Positions 23,765-35,200 of a DNA stretch of 64,000 nucleotides are shown piece by piece (within the stretch, counting starts at the first letter, position 1; every line of letters begins with the position of its first letter). The notes below the pieces were generated by a model. That model did not search any database. It had not been told where the DNA came from and saw only the letters and a program-made list of their open reading frames with translations. This DNA is from Prostheceraeus crozeri (taxonomy: Eukaryota; Platyhelminthes; Polycladida; Euryleptidae): positions 124,001-188,000 of the forward strand of contig CAJQUW010012439.1 in assembly GCA_907163375.1 (NCBI GenBank), written 5' to 3'. The position numbers and the translations under genes are program-made.

Positions 23765-26297
23765 ATGTGCATGAGTGATAATTCTTCTCTAAAATGTTTT
23801 CTGATTAATGCTCGCTCGTTGGTAAATAAAATTGATTTATTTCGTATGTATGTTATTCAGAATAACCCGACTATTGTATGTGTCACTGAATCTTGGGGCA
23901 CTGCTTCGTTTTCTGATGCTTATTTTTACATCAATGGCTATTCATGTTATCGTTGTGATAGAGCCCAATCTCTTGGAGGCGGTGTCATTATATATGTTTC
24001 AAACAATATTTCTTCTGTGTTGGTCAATGATTTCTGTCATGATGACGGTAAGGCTGAATCTGTCACATGTAAGATTATTTTGAATGAGGAGGATAGCTTG
24101 TTGATTTCTTGTGTCTACATTCCTCCCGATTATGTACTGCAGGATAGTTCAATTTTGTCTCATTTATATGATGTAGTGAATTTATGTCCAGATTTGTCTA
24201 TAATTTGTGGGGATTTTAACTGTCCTCAAATTAATTGGAATTTATGTGATGCATCATCTTCTAATGCCCCAATTTTGAATTGGTGTCTGGACAATTTTTT
24301 GTCTCAAAATGTTACCAAATCTACTTGTCCACAATCCAAAACATTATTGGATCTTGTTTTTTCATCCAATGATGTAAATGTTAATGAGGTCAATGTTTGT
24401 GAGAATTTTGGTAAATCTGATCATGGTATCGTTACCTTCGACATCGAGCTTCCTTACGATTATGATACTAATGAGCAAGTTAATGTTTATTATCATGATT
24501 ATAACAACGCCAATTGGAACATTTTCTATCAAAGTCTTCAGACTGCATTCTGGCCATCGAGTTTCAATTTTCTTCGTGATATCAACGCTATTTGGGATGT
24601 ATACCTGTCCAACATATTGCAAGCCATAAATTCTTCCGTCCAACTTCGAAGAAAAAGATCAGAATATAGTATCACAGCTAAGGTCAGAACAGCATATCGG
24701 GCGCTTCGTCGTGCATACTCATCTTTCAAAAATCATCCTTCTTCTCATAATCATTGGAGGTACCGACAAGCTCAAGAAGAAGTTCAATTCGCAGTAGAGA
24801 AAAGCATATTAGACAAGGAGCGTGAAATCTGTGTTGGTATTAGTAATGGGTCAGGTAGCAAACCTTTTTAGAAATACATTCGAAGTAGGTTGAAATTGAA
24901 TCAACCAATTAATTCGTTATCCGACGCCGACGCTGGTGTTTTGACTAATCCATTGTCGATTGCCAATCGATCCAATGAGTATTTCTCGTCGAACTTCAAT
25001 TGTGCTCCTGACCATGCTTTTCATGATGGCTTGGCGTGTAATGTTGATATAATTGTGGATAATGTGAACTTTGATTGTGATAACGTACACGAAGTGATTT
25101 GTAATCTCCCAAATTCTCAATCGAATGATAAAGAAGGGCTCTGCTACTATATTATCAAGAAAGGTGGTGTATTTTTAGCAAGTAAATTGGCCATACTATT
25201 TTCACTTATTATGTCATCTGCTTCTATCCCAGATGGTTGGCGCGAAGTTGTTATTTCACCAATTCATAAGTCTGGGCCGAAGAATTTGTGTTGTAATTAT
25301 CGTCCTGTTGGAGTTTCTAGCACAGTATGCCGTATATTAGAACGAATAATTCATAAATCCCTTCTTATTGCTTTTTATGCTAATGGGCACTTTCCAGAAT
25401 CTCAACATGGTTTTGTTCCATGAAAATCTACGGACACTGCAGGCATCATGTTCTATGACATTTTGACAAAGGAATTAGACAAAGGCAACTGCATCGATGT
25501 GGCATTATTTGACTTCGCGAAGGCATTTGATAGTGTGCACCATAACCTATTGTTGAATAAACTATGGAAATATGGTATTAGAGGAAACCTTTTCAAATGG
25601 CTGACCGATTACTTTCGTAATAGAACTCAAGTGGTACGTATTGGTGGGAAATACTCAGTCTCCTGTGCTGATAAAAAGTGGGGTCATACAAGGAACTGTC
25701 CTTGGTCCCATCTTATTTACTTTTTTCATTGACGACCTCGATAGCCATGTCAAAAGCTGCGAGATAATCAAGTACGCCGACGATGTCAAGCTTATTATGA
25801 ATATGGGAAAATTATCTGCACACTGCCATTTGTTACAAGCTGATATTAATGGAATAGCTATGTGGACAACTTCGAACGGTCTATCATTAAACTTGAATAA
25901 ATGTAATGTTATTCATTTTGGTTGTGGCAATTCTCTTTTTGATTACAGGATAGAAGATCAATTATTAAGTAAAGCTGTTCTTGTGAATGACTTGGGTATT
26001 ACTTTGTCAACATCAATGAATTTCAAGGAACATATACATGCTACTGTTATGAAGGCAAACAAAGTTTTGGGTATGATTAAAAGGTCAATTCGCTCACGGG
26101 ATCCTTTCATGCTTTTGATCCTTTATAAAACGTTCATCCGGTCTATTTTGGAGTATGGTTGTGTTATTTGGCATCCAAATATTGATAAGCTTTCCAACCA
26201 AATTGAAAATGTGCAAAAGAGATTTAGTAATTTCTTACCACAGCTCCATGGATTAAATTACAGGTCTAAGTTAACCCATTTAAGGCCGCCTATGTAA
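23765..26297 (+). pseudogene. LINE ORF2: endonuclease and reverse transcriptase, interrupted
   Basis: AP-like endonuclease at 23765-24450: INARSLVNKIDLF, VCVTESWG, GGGVIIYVS, LSIICGDFNCPQINW and FGKSDHGIVTFDI cover the catalytic E, GDFN and SDH boxes. A linker follows and the frame stops at 24869. RT resumes at 24890 with NYRPVGVSS and ILERIIHKSLL. A stop at 25421 interrupts the GFVP-KST box. Then come LFDFAKAFDSVHHN (catalytic Asp present), a frame change near 25680, GVIQGTVLGPILFTFFIDDL and IIKYADDVKLI (intact YADD). The thumb region ends where the TTAA element enters after RSK-L. Targeting of the element is unknown. Confidence 0.85.
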
Positions 26298-28142
26298 ATA
26301 TCGGCAAATTTTCTACAAAAACGGTGGCAAGTATTTCAGAATGTTATCATTAAGAATAATATGTGATGACGGGTTCATTACAATAACGCTATCTTAGAAA
26401 TTAAAGCCGTAACGATTTCGTTACGATGGCGTCATATGATGTCAAAATATACAAAAGCATGTTTTTTTTCAAATGCAGCTTATGAATTGCTCCAAGCAAT
26501 TCCCGCCGAAGTAATGAGTCATAGATTCAACATGAAAGCTCTCCATCATACTTCAGAGGTATTTGTCGAAACTGTGAATTAGCAATTTAATCAAAGGCCT
26601 GCTTTATGCTACTTGTCGTTGCTGTTTGCTGTGAAGTCGTTATCATTGAAATGAGAATAAGTTTTCATATTTCGAAAGTCATGTCGACAAATTGATTCTC
26701 TTTCTGGATCGACTCCAAATTCATGGTAGAGTTGGAGACGCCTCGGTCATTCGCAATGTCCACATAAATAAAGGACATCAAGAAATGAACGCATTTGAGA
26801 TTGTTTACTATTATGTAGGCCTAAACAATTCTTTTGTCCCGGGTAGTCACTGGTTTCTGCCACTGAGGTCGATAAGACCATCAGCATGCGTATCAAGCAT
26901 CTCATAAAGATTCTTGCCTTGAAATGCATCCAGAGAATGTTTGTCCTATCTGCGAAGATGGAAATTACCGGTATTTGCCATTATGTTGACTGCTTTTTCT
27001 GTTTACTGAACTGATCATTCAAATCATCTTTCGTTGCAATCTCACACTGCTTTACGATGTCACTAACCTCTGAGATATCGTTTGAGAGACTTACCTCTGA
27101 GACACATAAACTCATCATCGTTTCAAAACTCTGATGAAGCATTTACTTATGGAGGTTTTGTGGCGACATTCATATACCGTGATCGTCGGCATTAGGCCTA
27201 TTGCATATTTCAGTAACTTCTTTATCCATAGTTAGCAACAGCTTGAGTATTGTCTTCAGATAGCTACACAGGTTGATATAATCAAGCTAAGCCTTTATAG
27301 ATATTTTAAACCAGTTTGGGCCATCTCGAGCCTCTGGCGTGCCCTTGTAAGGAGAGACGCATCGTCTACAGCCAAAGAAGTTTTGGATTAAAATTGCTCG
27401 AGTCGGAGGACATCTTTGTATTCTATGCCCAGGCGAACTGGCACCCTGCAATGTTTATGATTAAGCTATAAGAGAAATCTCTCTTTGACTTGCTTCTGTA
27501 GTCTGTACATGAGCTAACAAATCTAATATTGAAGAAATTACTACGGCAATTGACTTCGGTTGGTTTTGTGACGGGAAAGCCATAGACTATAAATAGCAAC
27601 AAGCATTACAGCCTCATAGAATACACTAAGAATGCAATATTCCAATGAAATTGTTCGTTTCCAGTATTCAACAAACATTAGTTTTAAAGAAAATTGATAG
27701 TATTCACCACCATTTACTTCATTTATATTGTTGCTGTATTTAACATTTGTATATCATATTACGCCAGTGTAACTAAAATGTTACGGTTCAAAAAAATTAC
27801 GTGCCATGTCGTGAATGAATATCCGAGCAAGTATTGATTGCTATTTTCGGTATTTGATGGATAATGAGATCACGCAAATGACATTGACAATAAATTACAT
27901 GTGGACGTTCATACACTGAGCCTTTCAGTATATTAGCAGATTTTAAGCCCATTTTTTGTCTAATTTCGTGATAAAAGAAATGCACTAAAAAGTGATAAAT
28001 TTTGAATTGGCGATTGTTTACCTGAAAATATGTGATAAATAATGCATGGTAATCAAAATATTGTATCATATGTCGCAAACTGGAGAAGACAGCAGATTCC
28101 GAAAAGTGCTGTAACGAAAACGTTACACTGGCGCTAAATGGG
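26275..28142. mobile_element. non-autonomous piggyBac-type element with TTAA target duplication
   Basis: Flanked by TTAA at 26271-26274 and 28143-28146. Both ends begin CCCATTTA inward (left CCCATTTAAGGCCGCC, right CCCATTTAGCGCC). TTAA duplication plus CCY-type ends fits piggyBac. Subterminal palindromes of the form GTAACG-N4-CGTTAC occur at 26409-26424 and 28111-28126, each followed within three bases by GGCG. They lie 134 and 16 bases from their ends, so the ends are asymmetric. No transposase is recognisable in 1868 bp. Confidence 0.8.
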
Positions 28143-28397
28143 TTAATGAACTTGGGACTTCTTAGACTATCTGCCAGGCGCCTCCGTTACAGCTTGATAT
28201 TTGTGTTTAAAACTGTCAATCAGATGAATGGTTTACAGCCTGATATTTTGTTCGAATATTCTCACCGTAATAATTCCAACAATTTGATGTTAACTCCTTT
28301 GTCCAAACATAAGTATCGTAGTGGTTGTTTCACTGTTAATATAGTCCAACATTGGAATCGTATGACATTTTCAGAGATAAGCGATTTTCATGGATAA
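28143..28397 (+). pseudogene. LINE ORF2 C-terminus, right of the insertion
   Basis: After the duplicated TTAA the frame reads MNLGLLRLSARRLRYSLIFV, then NGLQPDILF and a stop at 28395. This is the usual C-terminal LGLLPLSxRRxxYDL block of the family. Counting one TTAA only, the codons on both sides of the insertion are in the same phase, so the insertion alone causes this interruption. A 3'UTR of about 200 bases follows. Confidence 0.85.
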
Positions 28398-28612
28398 GCG
28401 ACTTCAAAAACTCTATATCGTCCTACTTCAGTAGACATGACATATGGTAATTGTTGTATACCGTAAAAGTTCACTTTATTATAGTTGTACGTCATTTTCC
28501 CGTTAATGCATTGATCGCCCTTTTAGGGCCAATATTTGTCACCCTCATCTTGTATATACTTCTTATGCATCACTCAATTTGTTGCATGACAAATATATCA
28601 TTATTATTATAA

Positions 28613-28859
28613 TAAGAGATCCCTTGACTCAATGGTTGATGGCATGGGTTAGCAATTAGGTGGTGAAAAGGGATGTCAAAGTCGTTCAGTGCCACATCTG
28701 ATTCAAGTTAAATTACAAAGACGAAAGCCTATATAAAACGATAAGTTTTTATCCCAATCATGCAGATGCGCGATAACTTTACACAGCAATTACGAATAAT
28801 AAACTCGACGCCGAGAGTGCGTACTGAATGACTCTGACGTCTTAGGTCCCCGTATGAAA
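28613..28859. other. spacer between LINE and minisatellite
   Basis: Nothing recognised. Confidence 0.5.
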
Positions 28860-29570
28860 AAATGGTTGATTTCATATACATAACGCACCGGAAACATATA
28901 CGAATAATATAAGTATACAAATTTCATGTATGTTTAATATATTAATCATATACAAGAATCACATATGAGGAAGTGACATATGAATTTTCATTTATGCATG
29001 AAACATACAAATGACATGTTGATGAAAACCAAACTTGTTCATATGTATGACATCGGAATTTTAATGCATGAAGTATATGTGAAACTTATATATGAATGAC
29101 AAGATTATCATATATATGTTTTTTCGTTTCTATCACATACATGAAACCTATATGAAACATATATATGTAAACTGGATTTCTACATATAGTTTTTAAACGA
29201 TTTTGCATATGTGAAGCCTGTATGAAACATATACATGAAGGTTGGGTCTTTCATATACATCATCTAGCCCGAAACTTCATGTATGAAACTTTCATTCTTT
29301 ACATGGCACTTTTGTCTTTATCACATACATGAAACGTATATGAAACATGTACATGAATATTGGCTTTTCATTTACATAATGTAGCCTAATTTTTCATATA
29401 TGAAACATATATGAAGCATATACATGAAGACAGCATCTTCCATGTATATTAAACAAGCCGAATTTTCATATATGAAGTATACATGAAAGCATAGACATGA
29501 AGGTAGTATTTTCCTTGTTTATTATCTAGACTGAATTTTCATGAAGCATTCATATGCGGAGTGGTCATTT
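28860..29570. repeat. degenerate AT-rich minisatellite built on CATATATGAA / ATACATGAA words
   Basis: Words such as ATGAAACATATACATGAAG and TTTTCATATATGAA recur roughly every 60-70 bases, together with a CTAGCCCGAA or TCTAGACTGAA element between some of them. Many words are near-palindromic (CATATATG), so the region could form cruciforms. The copies are quite diverged. Confidence 0.75.
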
Positions 29571-29938
29571 TATGTTTGCTATATTTAACAGATGCTTCAT
29601 AGATGTGGCTGACTGACTGATTCTCGCCGTCGACAGATTGTTCCGATGCCTTTTTGGTTCGAGGTTAAAAAATGACAGTCGAGGCTATTGGGAGTGCACT
29701 GTGAAGCGCGACGCAGCTAAGACAATCAGAATTGCTCTATTGTTTGTCCGTCAAGCTGATCATAAACGAGTTTCTCCCAGCAGACATTCGTGTATTAGTG
29801 CAACTGCGAAGTGAATTTTCTGCCCATTCTGTACGTTTCATTACGTCGTTTCTTGTCGTTCGATGCAATTCTGATCATTCGTTGGTCATACTGAGCTCAA
29901 CAGCTATTGCTGACGGGGAAGTGGCGAAGAATAAATGA

Positions 29939-30116
29939 GTAAAATTCAAGTGCAGTAACAGCAAGAAGGAATGGAGTGGTACAGTGAAAGGGGTCTACAA
30001 CGACAGAGAAGACGAGGAAAATTCTTTAAATACGTACAAGACAACTAAGCCGAAGCAGGACCATGCCGATATTCGCCCCCTCAAGAGAAGAATGAAGGAG
30101 TTAGAAAGCGAAAAGG
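29939..30116 (+). CDS. orphan exon-like open frame, basic, unknown
   Basis: 59 codons open from a stop at 29936 to a strong donor (AAAAGG|GTAAGTAG) at 30117, ending in phase 1. The text is lysine-rich and low in hydrophobics (CSNSKKEWSGTVKGVYNDRE, then PLKRRMKELESEK), unlike chance AT-rich frames. The upstream exon boundary was not fixed. It follows about 250 bases of higher-GC sequence that could be 5'UTR. No family is recognised, and it may belong to a host gene or a mobile element. Confidence 0.35.
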
Positions 30117-31671
30117 GTAAGTAGTTGAAGTATTATTTTTATGGGCACTCTTGACTTAGCTGTCTTCAAAAGATGCCTCAGTTGTATTTAACTGATTCCA
30201 TTTAAATTCATATACACTCTTAAAATTGATTTATGAACTTCCCGTAATCGATCCTCATCGCATATCTATCATGGTCAAAGTTAGCTTGCAAGTCAGAGCC
30301 CAAATAATGTTGGCTGACACTTCAAGCAGTATTTTATTGTGGTCATTCGAGACTCAGAAGAGCTGGAATACAAAAGCGGCCGTCAGCGGCTTGCCGTTTC
30401 TGTGGCGGGTATACCGAACCACTGTCAGCGGCTTGACGTACAGAAAGCGCCTACATTAGAGCATAAACATTATTTCCATATTCTTATAGGAAATATACTC
30501 ACAGGTCCTAATCTAAATACCATGAAAAATCCTTTAACTAATAGGGTTATGTATTACAAATCCTAATATCCAAGCCTAATTAGGTGCCAACTATCTAACC
30601 TTAACAACACAAGCTGGTCACTTACCTCTATCAAAAAAATGAAATAAAGCATGGTATCTATATGTCCTAGGTTGCTGCGATAAGGAAATCCATCTCCGCG
30701 CTCGGAGCACCGGACTCGGAGCACCAACTCACAATCAAATAAGAATAACCGCGGAATTAGACTTCCGCATGATCTAGATGTATTTGTTCGAGGTTTCGAA
30801 TATTTGCAGCGAGAACTTCTATCCTCGTTTCATATATAAGCTATTTTGAATTTTCGTTATCCAGAAAACCTTTTGCGCACAAAATTCATCTGGTAAATCA
30901 CACATTGATTAAACAACTTCAGTGCTATCTCTTTCTGTCTAGTCTCGATGGTCAGAATTGATTACTGCTGTGAGACAAAAATGTGCTGTTTCATGAAACT
31001 ACAAATTAATTCGCTACAAAAACTAAAGATTGATAACTCTTGCAATTTCCAAATTCAGTCAGATGTGTTTAAATCTATATTCTCTCTATATCTCATCATT
31101 TCTATGACATGTTTATTATCATCAATCAGGCCATCAATTGGTACTGTGTCTATTATCAACGCTCTTGGTACTATGCACTTCAATGCCTGTTTCATAACCC
31201 ACTCCTAGTTTTCCATTTCACCTACTTAGTTACAGACTTTTTTCCCATGCCAAACTGTGGTGTAAATTTAAATTTTGTACTGATTGTTTGCAAACTTGTA
31301 AATAATAACATTCTGGTCTGAAGATAGACAATGGATGTTGTCAGAAATGAAGTTAACCATCACTACAGTGCAAGATACTCCTTTCAATCGTGCCTGATTT
31401 AGACATGAATATTTATATATAGAATGAAACAACACCCTACAGCATTAAGACAAAACTGAACACTATCACGCCTGCCTAAATGCAGGTTTTTCTCGGAATA
31501 ATAAATTTTGTATATTAGTATAAATAAAAATCTACATGAATTTTTGAAATGATTTCTAGGATAATGTGCTAAATGTTGTATAGTACTAAAGTAATGAAAC
31601 TATTCCTTATTGAAAAAAGGCGTGATGTATATATTTGTGAAGGAAAAACAAAGTTTTATCTCAACCGAACA
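30117..31671. other. no gene recognised
   Basis: AT-rich. Frames at 30226-30459, 30948-31208 and 31109-31321 lack domains. If the orphan exon is real, this could be its intron. Confidence 0.45.
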
Positions 31672-31715
31672 ACCGAACATGTTTCAGAATGTGCATTCAT
31701 TCCATCCTCAGCGGC
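31672..31715 (-). ncRNA. hammerhead-ribozyme-like fold of a Penelope element
   Basis: Read on the minus strand from 31715: stem I 5' side GCCG, core CTGAGGA (fits CUGANGA), stem II GAATG/CATTC closing a 6-base loop, core GAAA, and a two-pair stem III (AC-AT-GT). The candidate cleavage base is T, followed by the stem I 3' side CGGT. A T bulge and a G-T pair at the base of stem II are non-ideal. Penelope-like elements are known to carry type I hammerheads with very short stem III, and this sits next to a GIY-YIG remnant on the same strand. The fold was made by eye; activity is unproven. Confidence 0.5.
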
Positions 31716-31739
31716 AAACACAAGGTAAAATCAGCGGTT

Positions 31740-32130
31740 TATATACAGAATCCATGGCGTGATACAAATACAGTTCAAAGTAAAAGCTTTCGAGACTAAA
31801 CTGCGAAGAAAGAGAGTCGGTGACAAATTCAAATACAGGGGCACTAGTCTGTTCCATTCATTAGATAGCCAATCCGATTTTTCTTTCAGCATAATAGATT
31901 CCAGTATCAATGAATATCTTGATATTCCAATGATGGAGAAGTTTTCAGCTTTAAGACTATGTTGATGCATAGAAATTTCAGTTTGACACGGGTACCATTT
32001 TAAATGTTCCAAAATGCGAGAAGCAAAATGACGTCTAGTGACGCCAACGCATCGCATAGCACAGCGATCACTTGGAAGCACTTTTCGCAGATGTTTTTGT
32101 GTGGAAGATGGAAAAGGATTAGGAGAACCA
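31740..32130 (-). pseudogene. Penelope-like element GIY-YIG endonuclease remnant
   Basis: The minus-strand frame contains CVGVTRRHFASRILEHL, the YVG-T-RHL-tR--EH pattern of the GIY-YIG domain found at the C-terminus of Penelope-like retroelements. About 35 residues on comes FSIIGISRYSLILESIMLKE (the family has a Glu in a similar LLI-ES-FIK stretch), then NRLVPLYLNLS. The GIY half of the name motif is altered. Only the C-terminal part of the element is present in this orientation, followed by the hammerhead-like fold. Confidence 0.65.
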
Positions 32131-32135
32131 CATCA

Positions 32136-32251
32136 CATCTACAAAAAACTACTATTTTCGCTACGTCGATAACTGTTTCCTGGTTGTCCCAAAGTCTAAA
32201 GCTTCTGCAATAAGCATTCGAAAATGCAATGATGATGATAACTGCTGATCC
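32136..32251 (+). pseudogene. Penelope-like reverse transcriptase fragment
   Basis: The plus-strand frame reads ENHITSTKNYYFRYVDN followed by CFLVVPKSKAS. This matches the FYRYVDDtf-v catalytic box of Penelope RT, with the second Asp replaced by Asn. It lies immediately beside a GIY-YIG remnant on the opposite strand, so the two are from different insertions or a rearranged copy. It is cut off on the right where Gypsy sequence begins. Confidence 0.5.
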
Positions 32252-32289
32252 CAGTACCAGTACGCAGGAGAGTGAAACGAACGTCGGGA

Positions 32290-35200
32290 TAAGTACATTG
32301 ATCGAATCCGCATCAGCATGTTCAGGCGGGATCAAGATTCCTCCCATCCACGTTGACCACGACAGTAGCGAACCCAGATTTTTCAAGAGTAGGCCTATTC
32401 CTTTCGGTCTTAGGGAGCCAGTCAAGAAGATTTTTGACAAATGGATTGATGATGGCATCGCTGTCAAGGTCACAAGTTCTCGTTGGGCCACTCCGATCGT
32501 TACACCGTTGAAGTCCAATGTCCAACCACGCGTTTGCGGTGATTATCGGATCACCATCAATCCAATTCTGCGGCACCATGCACCTACTACCCTGGAAGCA
32601 GAGGACTTATTCTCAAACTTGAACGGAGCTTCAGTTTTCAGCAAAGTGGACCTCGAGAATGCGTTACTGCAAATTCCTCTCGACGAAGCGTCTCAAGAAT
32701 TAACGACGTTAATAACTCCTTTCGGACTGTACTCCATGCGTTTCCTCCCTTTCGGATGGCACGTGTCTTCATCAATATTTCACGCTGTCATTGATGAGAT
32801 AATCAGCGGCCTTCCCAATGTCATTTCTTACCAAGATGACCTCTTGATTTACGCCAAGACTAAGAAAGAGCATGACGATGTCCTTCTGCAATTACTCCAA
32901 CGCCTGATAGATTTCAACGTGCGAATAAACAAGTCCAAGAGTATTTTCGGTGTCTCCAGTATACCCTACCTTGGGTACCTAGTCTCCTCTGAAGGAATTC
33001 AGCCGGACCCTGAAAAGTTCGTTCCCATCATGACAGCCAATGAGCCCAGCAATCAACAAGAACTTCATTCCGTACTTGGGTGCTTACAGTACTACAGCCG
33101 ATTCAGCCCCAATTCGCTTACGTTGCAGCATGCCTATTTGATTTATGCAAGAAGGGGTGCGAATTTGAATGGCAAGAGAAGCACCGCAATGCTCTGAAAC
33201 GATTAAAGAACGAGATTTTTAACAAGAAGCTCAAGCCATTCTCCATGAATGCAACTAAAACGCGTCTGGTATGCGATGCATCAGAAAGGGCGATAGACGG
33301 CATGTTGGAACAAGATGGCTCTCCGGTGATTTGTATTTCGAGGAAGTTGAGTCCTAGCGAAGTTGGATACTCGCAGACACAAAAGGAGGCTTTAGCCATT
33401 CATTGGTGCGTCAAGCGTTTGCACAAGTTCCTGTTTGGACTCCATTTCACCATTGTGACGGATCACCGTTCCCTCACGCACATTTTCAATCCTCAAGGAT
33501 CAATCTCGAAGGGAACCTCGAATATGTTGCAACGCTGGTCTTGGCGACTGTCTTCGTAAAATTACGACGTTGAATTTTGGAAAGGTGCCAACATTCCCCA
33601 AGGTGACTACTTCTAGCGTTATGCCCGATCCGAAGATGACAGCTCCACCAACACTCTTCATTCAGCCCTTGCCGATCGACTGCACTGAAATTACGCAGGA
33701 AACGAAACGTTAATATGGACCGGTTCTTCGCGCCGTTAGAGCTGGCTGGTCATCTAAAGCCAAACGTCAATTCAGGGAATTCTACGTCATTCGTGAAGAA
33801 TTGAGCATAACAATCGAGATCAATTTGGCATTCCGAGAGCTGACAGTCATTCACTCCTTGTTTGAGAAAACAGATCATGCAGCATCTACATACTGGACAC
33901 GTCGGCGTGGAAAAGATGCGAAGCCTTGCGAGACTTTTATGTTGGTGGCCTACTATCAATGCCGATTTAATGAATTTTGCTCGTCGATGCGACAATTGCG
34001 TCACAAAGGTGAGAAATACACCTTGCAGTTAGAGTGCCTGGCCTGCCACCTAAGAGGTAATCCAGAGGTTGCATATCGATTACGCTGGACCATTTTTGAA
34101 GAATTACTACTGTCTCGTCATCGTTGACTCATATTCGAAATGGCCAGAAGTATTTCTGACGAAAACAGTGGATGCACCCTTCAATGAACGATGCCTCCGC
34201 TCCTATTTCTACCGTGAAGGAATTCCTCAGACTCTAGTAAGCGACAACGGTACACATTTCACCGAAGCAAAGCTCAACAAATGCCTAGCGTCGATGAACG
34301 TAATTCATTTGTATAGTGCCCCACGCCATCCGAAATCCAACGGTTTAGCCGAAAATTTCATCAAGACTTTGAAACAAGCTGTGTCTTCTGAATCTAAGAA
34401 CTTTCATGACTTTTTCGACCTGGAAAGGTTCATTTTGAGCTTTCTATTCCAATACAGAAATGCCGATCATGCCACTACTCATCAACGACCATCTGTACTT
34501 TTTCGAGAGCATACTTTGAAGAACAGAGTTATCGGACAGCAAAGAGTTATGTTCCAGCGTGGAAACGACATGCGATTCCGTCGAGGAATAGTTCTGAAGA
34601 GAAAGGGGAAGAAGATGGCCTCAATCCTGGATGCCGAGGACGGATCTATCCACAATCGACATGTGGAGCAACCTCGCTTCGTCTCCGAGGCAACTCGTGA
34701 CCTGGACAGTCTGGGCAGTAATTCGGATTCTGCCGCTCAAGTACCTGCTACATCTCCTTGGTCCGACGCTCCTTCAGCTCCTGCTACTCCTGCACCTCCG
34801 GTTCCTGTTCCGTCTACCATATCTGCTGTTCCTACTGCGTCTCGTGGCTTTCCTGTTCCTGCTGTGTCTTCGGCATCACCAGTGGTTTCTGCTGCTCTTG
34901 CATCTCCAGTGTCGTCTTCGTCTCCGATTCCTCCGATGAATGACAATGCAACGCCGCAGGACAAGAGCGAAGATTGGTGCTCAACGTCACGTTACGGACG
35001 TCCACGGAAGAAGCCGAACAGACTAAATCTGTGATTCTGATTTCTGATATCTTCGATCCGTGATCAATTCGTCAGTTCGCAAATCCTTTTCAATTCCCTG
35101 TGCTCTAATCCAATTAACATTCCACTCCTCAGCCTGTGCTCTAATCCACTAAACATTCCACTCATCATTTCGCAACTTCATTGCGTTAACATTTAACTAA

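Larger units (their letters stand above)
22780..28612 (+). mobile_element. CR1/Jockey-group LINE, near full-length, broken, split by a TTAA insertion
   Basis: 5'UTR about 22780-22867, ORF1 22868-23593, ORF2 from 23765, 3' end at an (ATT)n-like microsatellite near 28590-28612. A 1868-bp DNA element (26275-28142) lies inside ORF2. Without it the LINE is about 4.0 kb, normal for this group. ORF2 is broken by about two stops and one frame change but its motifs are well kept, so the copy is fairly young. The 5' boundary is a guess. Confidence 0.85.

Noticed and set aside
26860-27000. CPIC...C text (plus) and LDAFQGKNLYEML text (minus) as a piggyBac transposase remnant
   Set aside because: Each is under 45 codons between stops and lacks the piggyBac DDD motifs; too short to support.
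29650-29670. tRNA B-box-like GGTTCGAGG
   Set aside because: No A-box, no cloverleaf stems and no terminator nearby.
34631-34964. Leu-rich, Ser/Cys-rich and Gly/Ala-rich frames overlapping the Gypsy tail
   Set aside because: Shadows of the repetitive Pro/Ala/Ser/Val coding tail in other frames.
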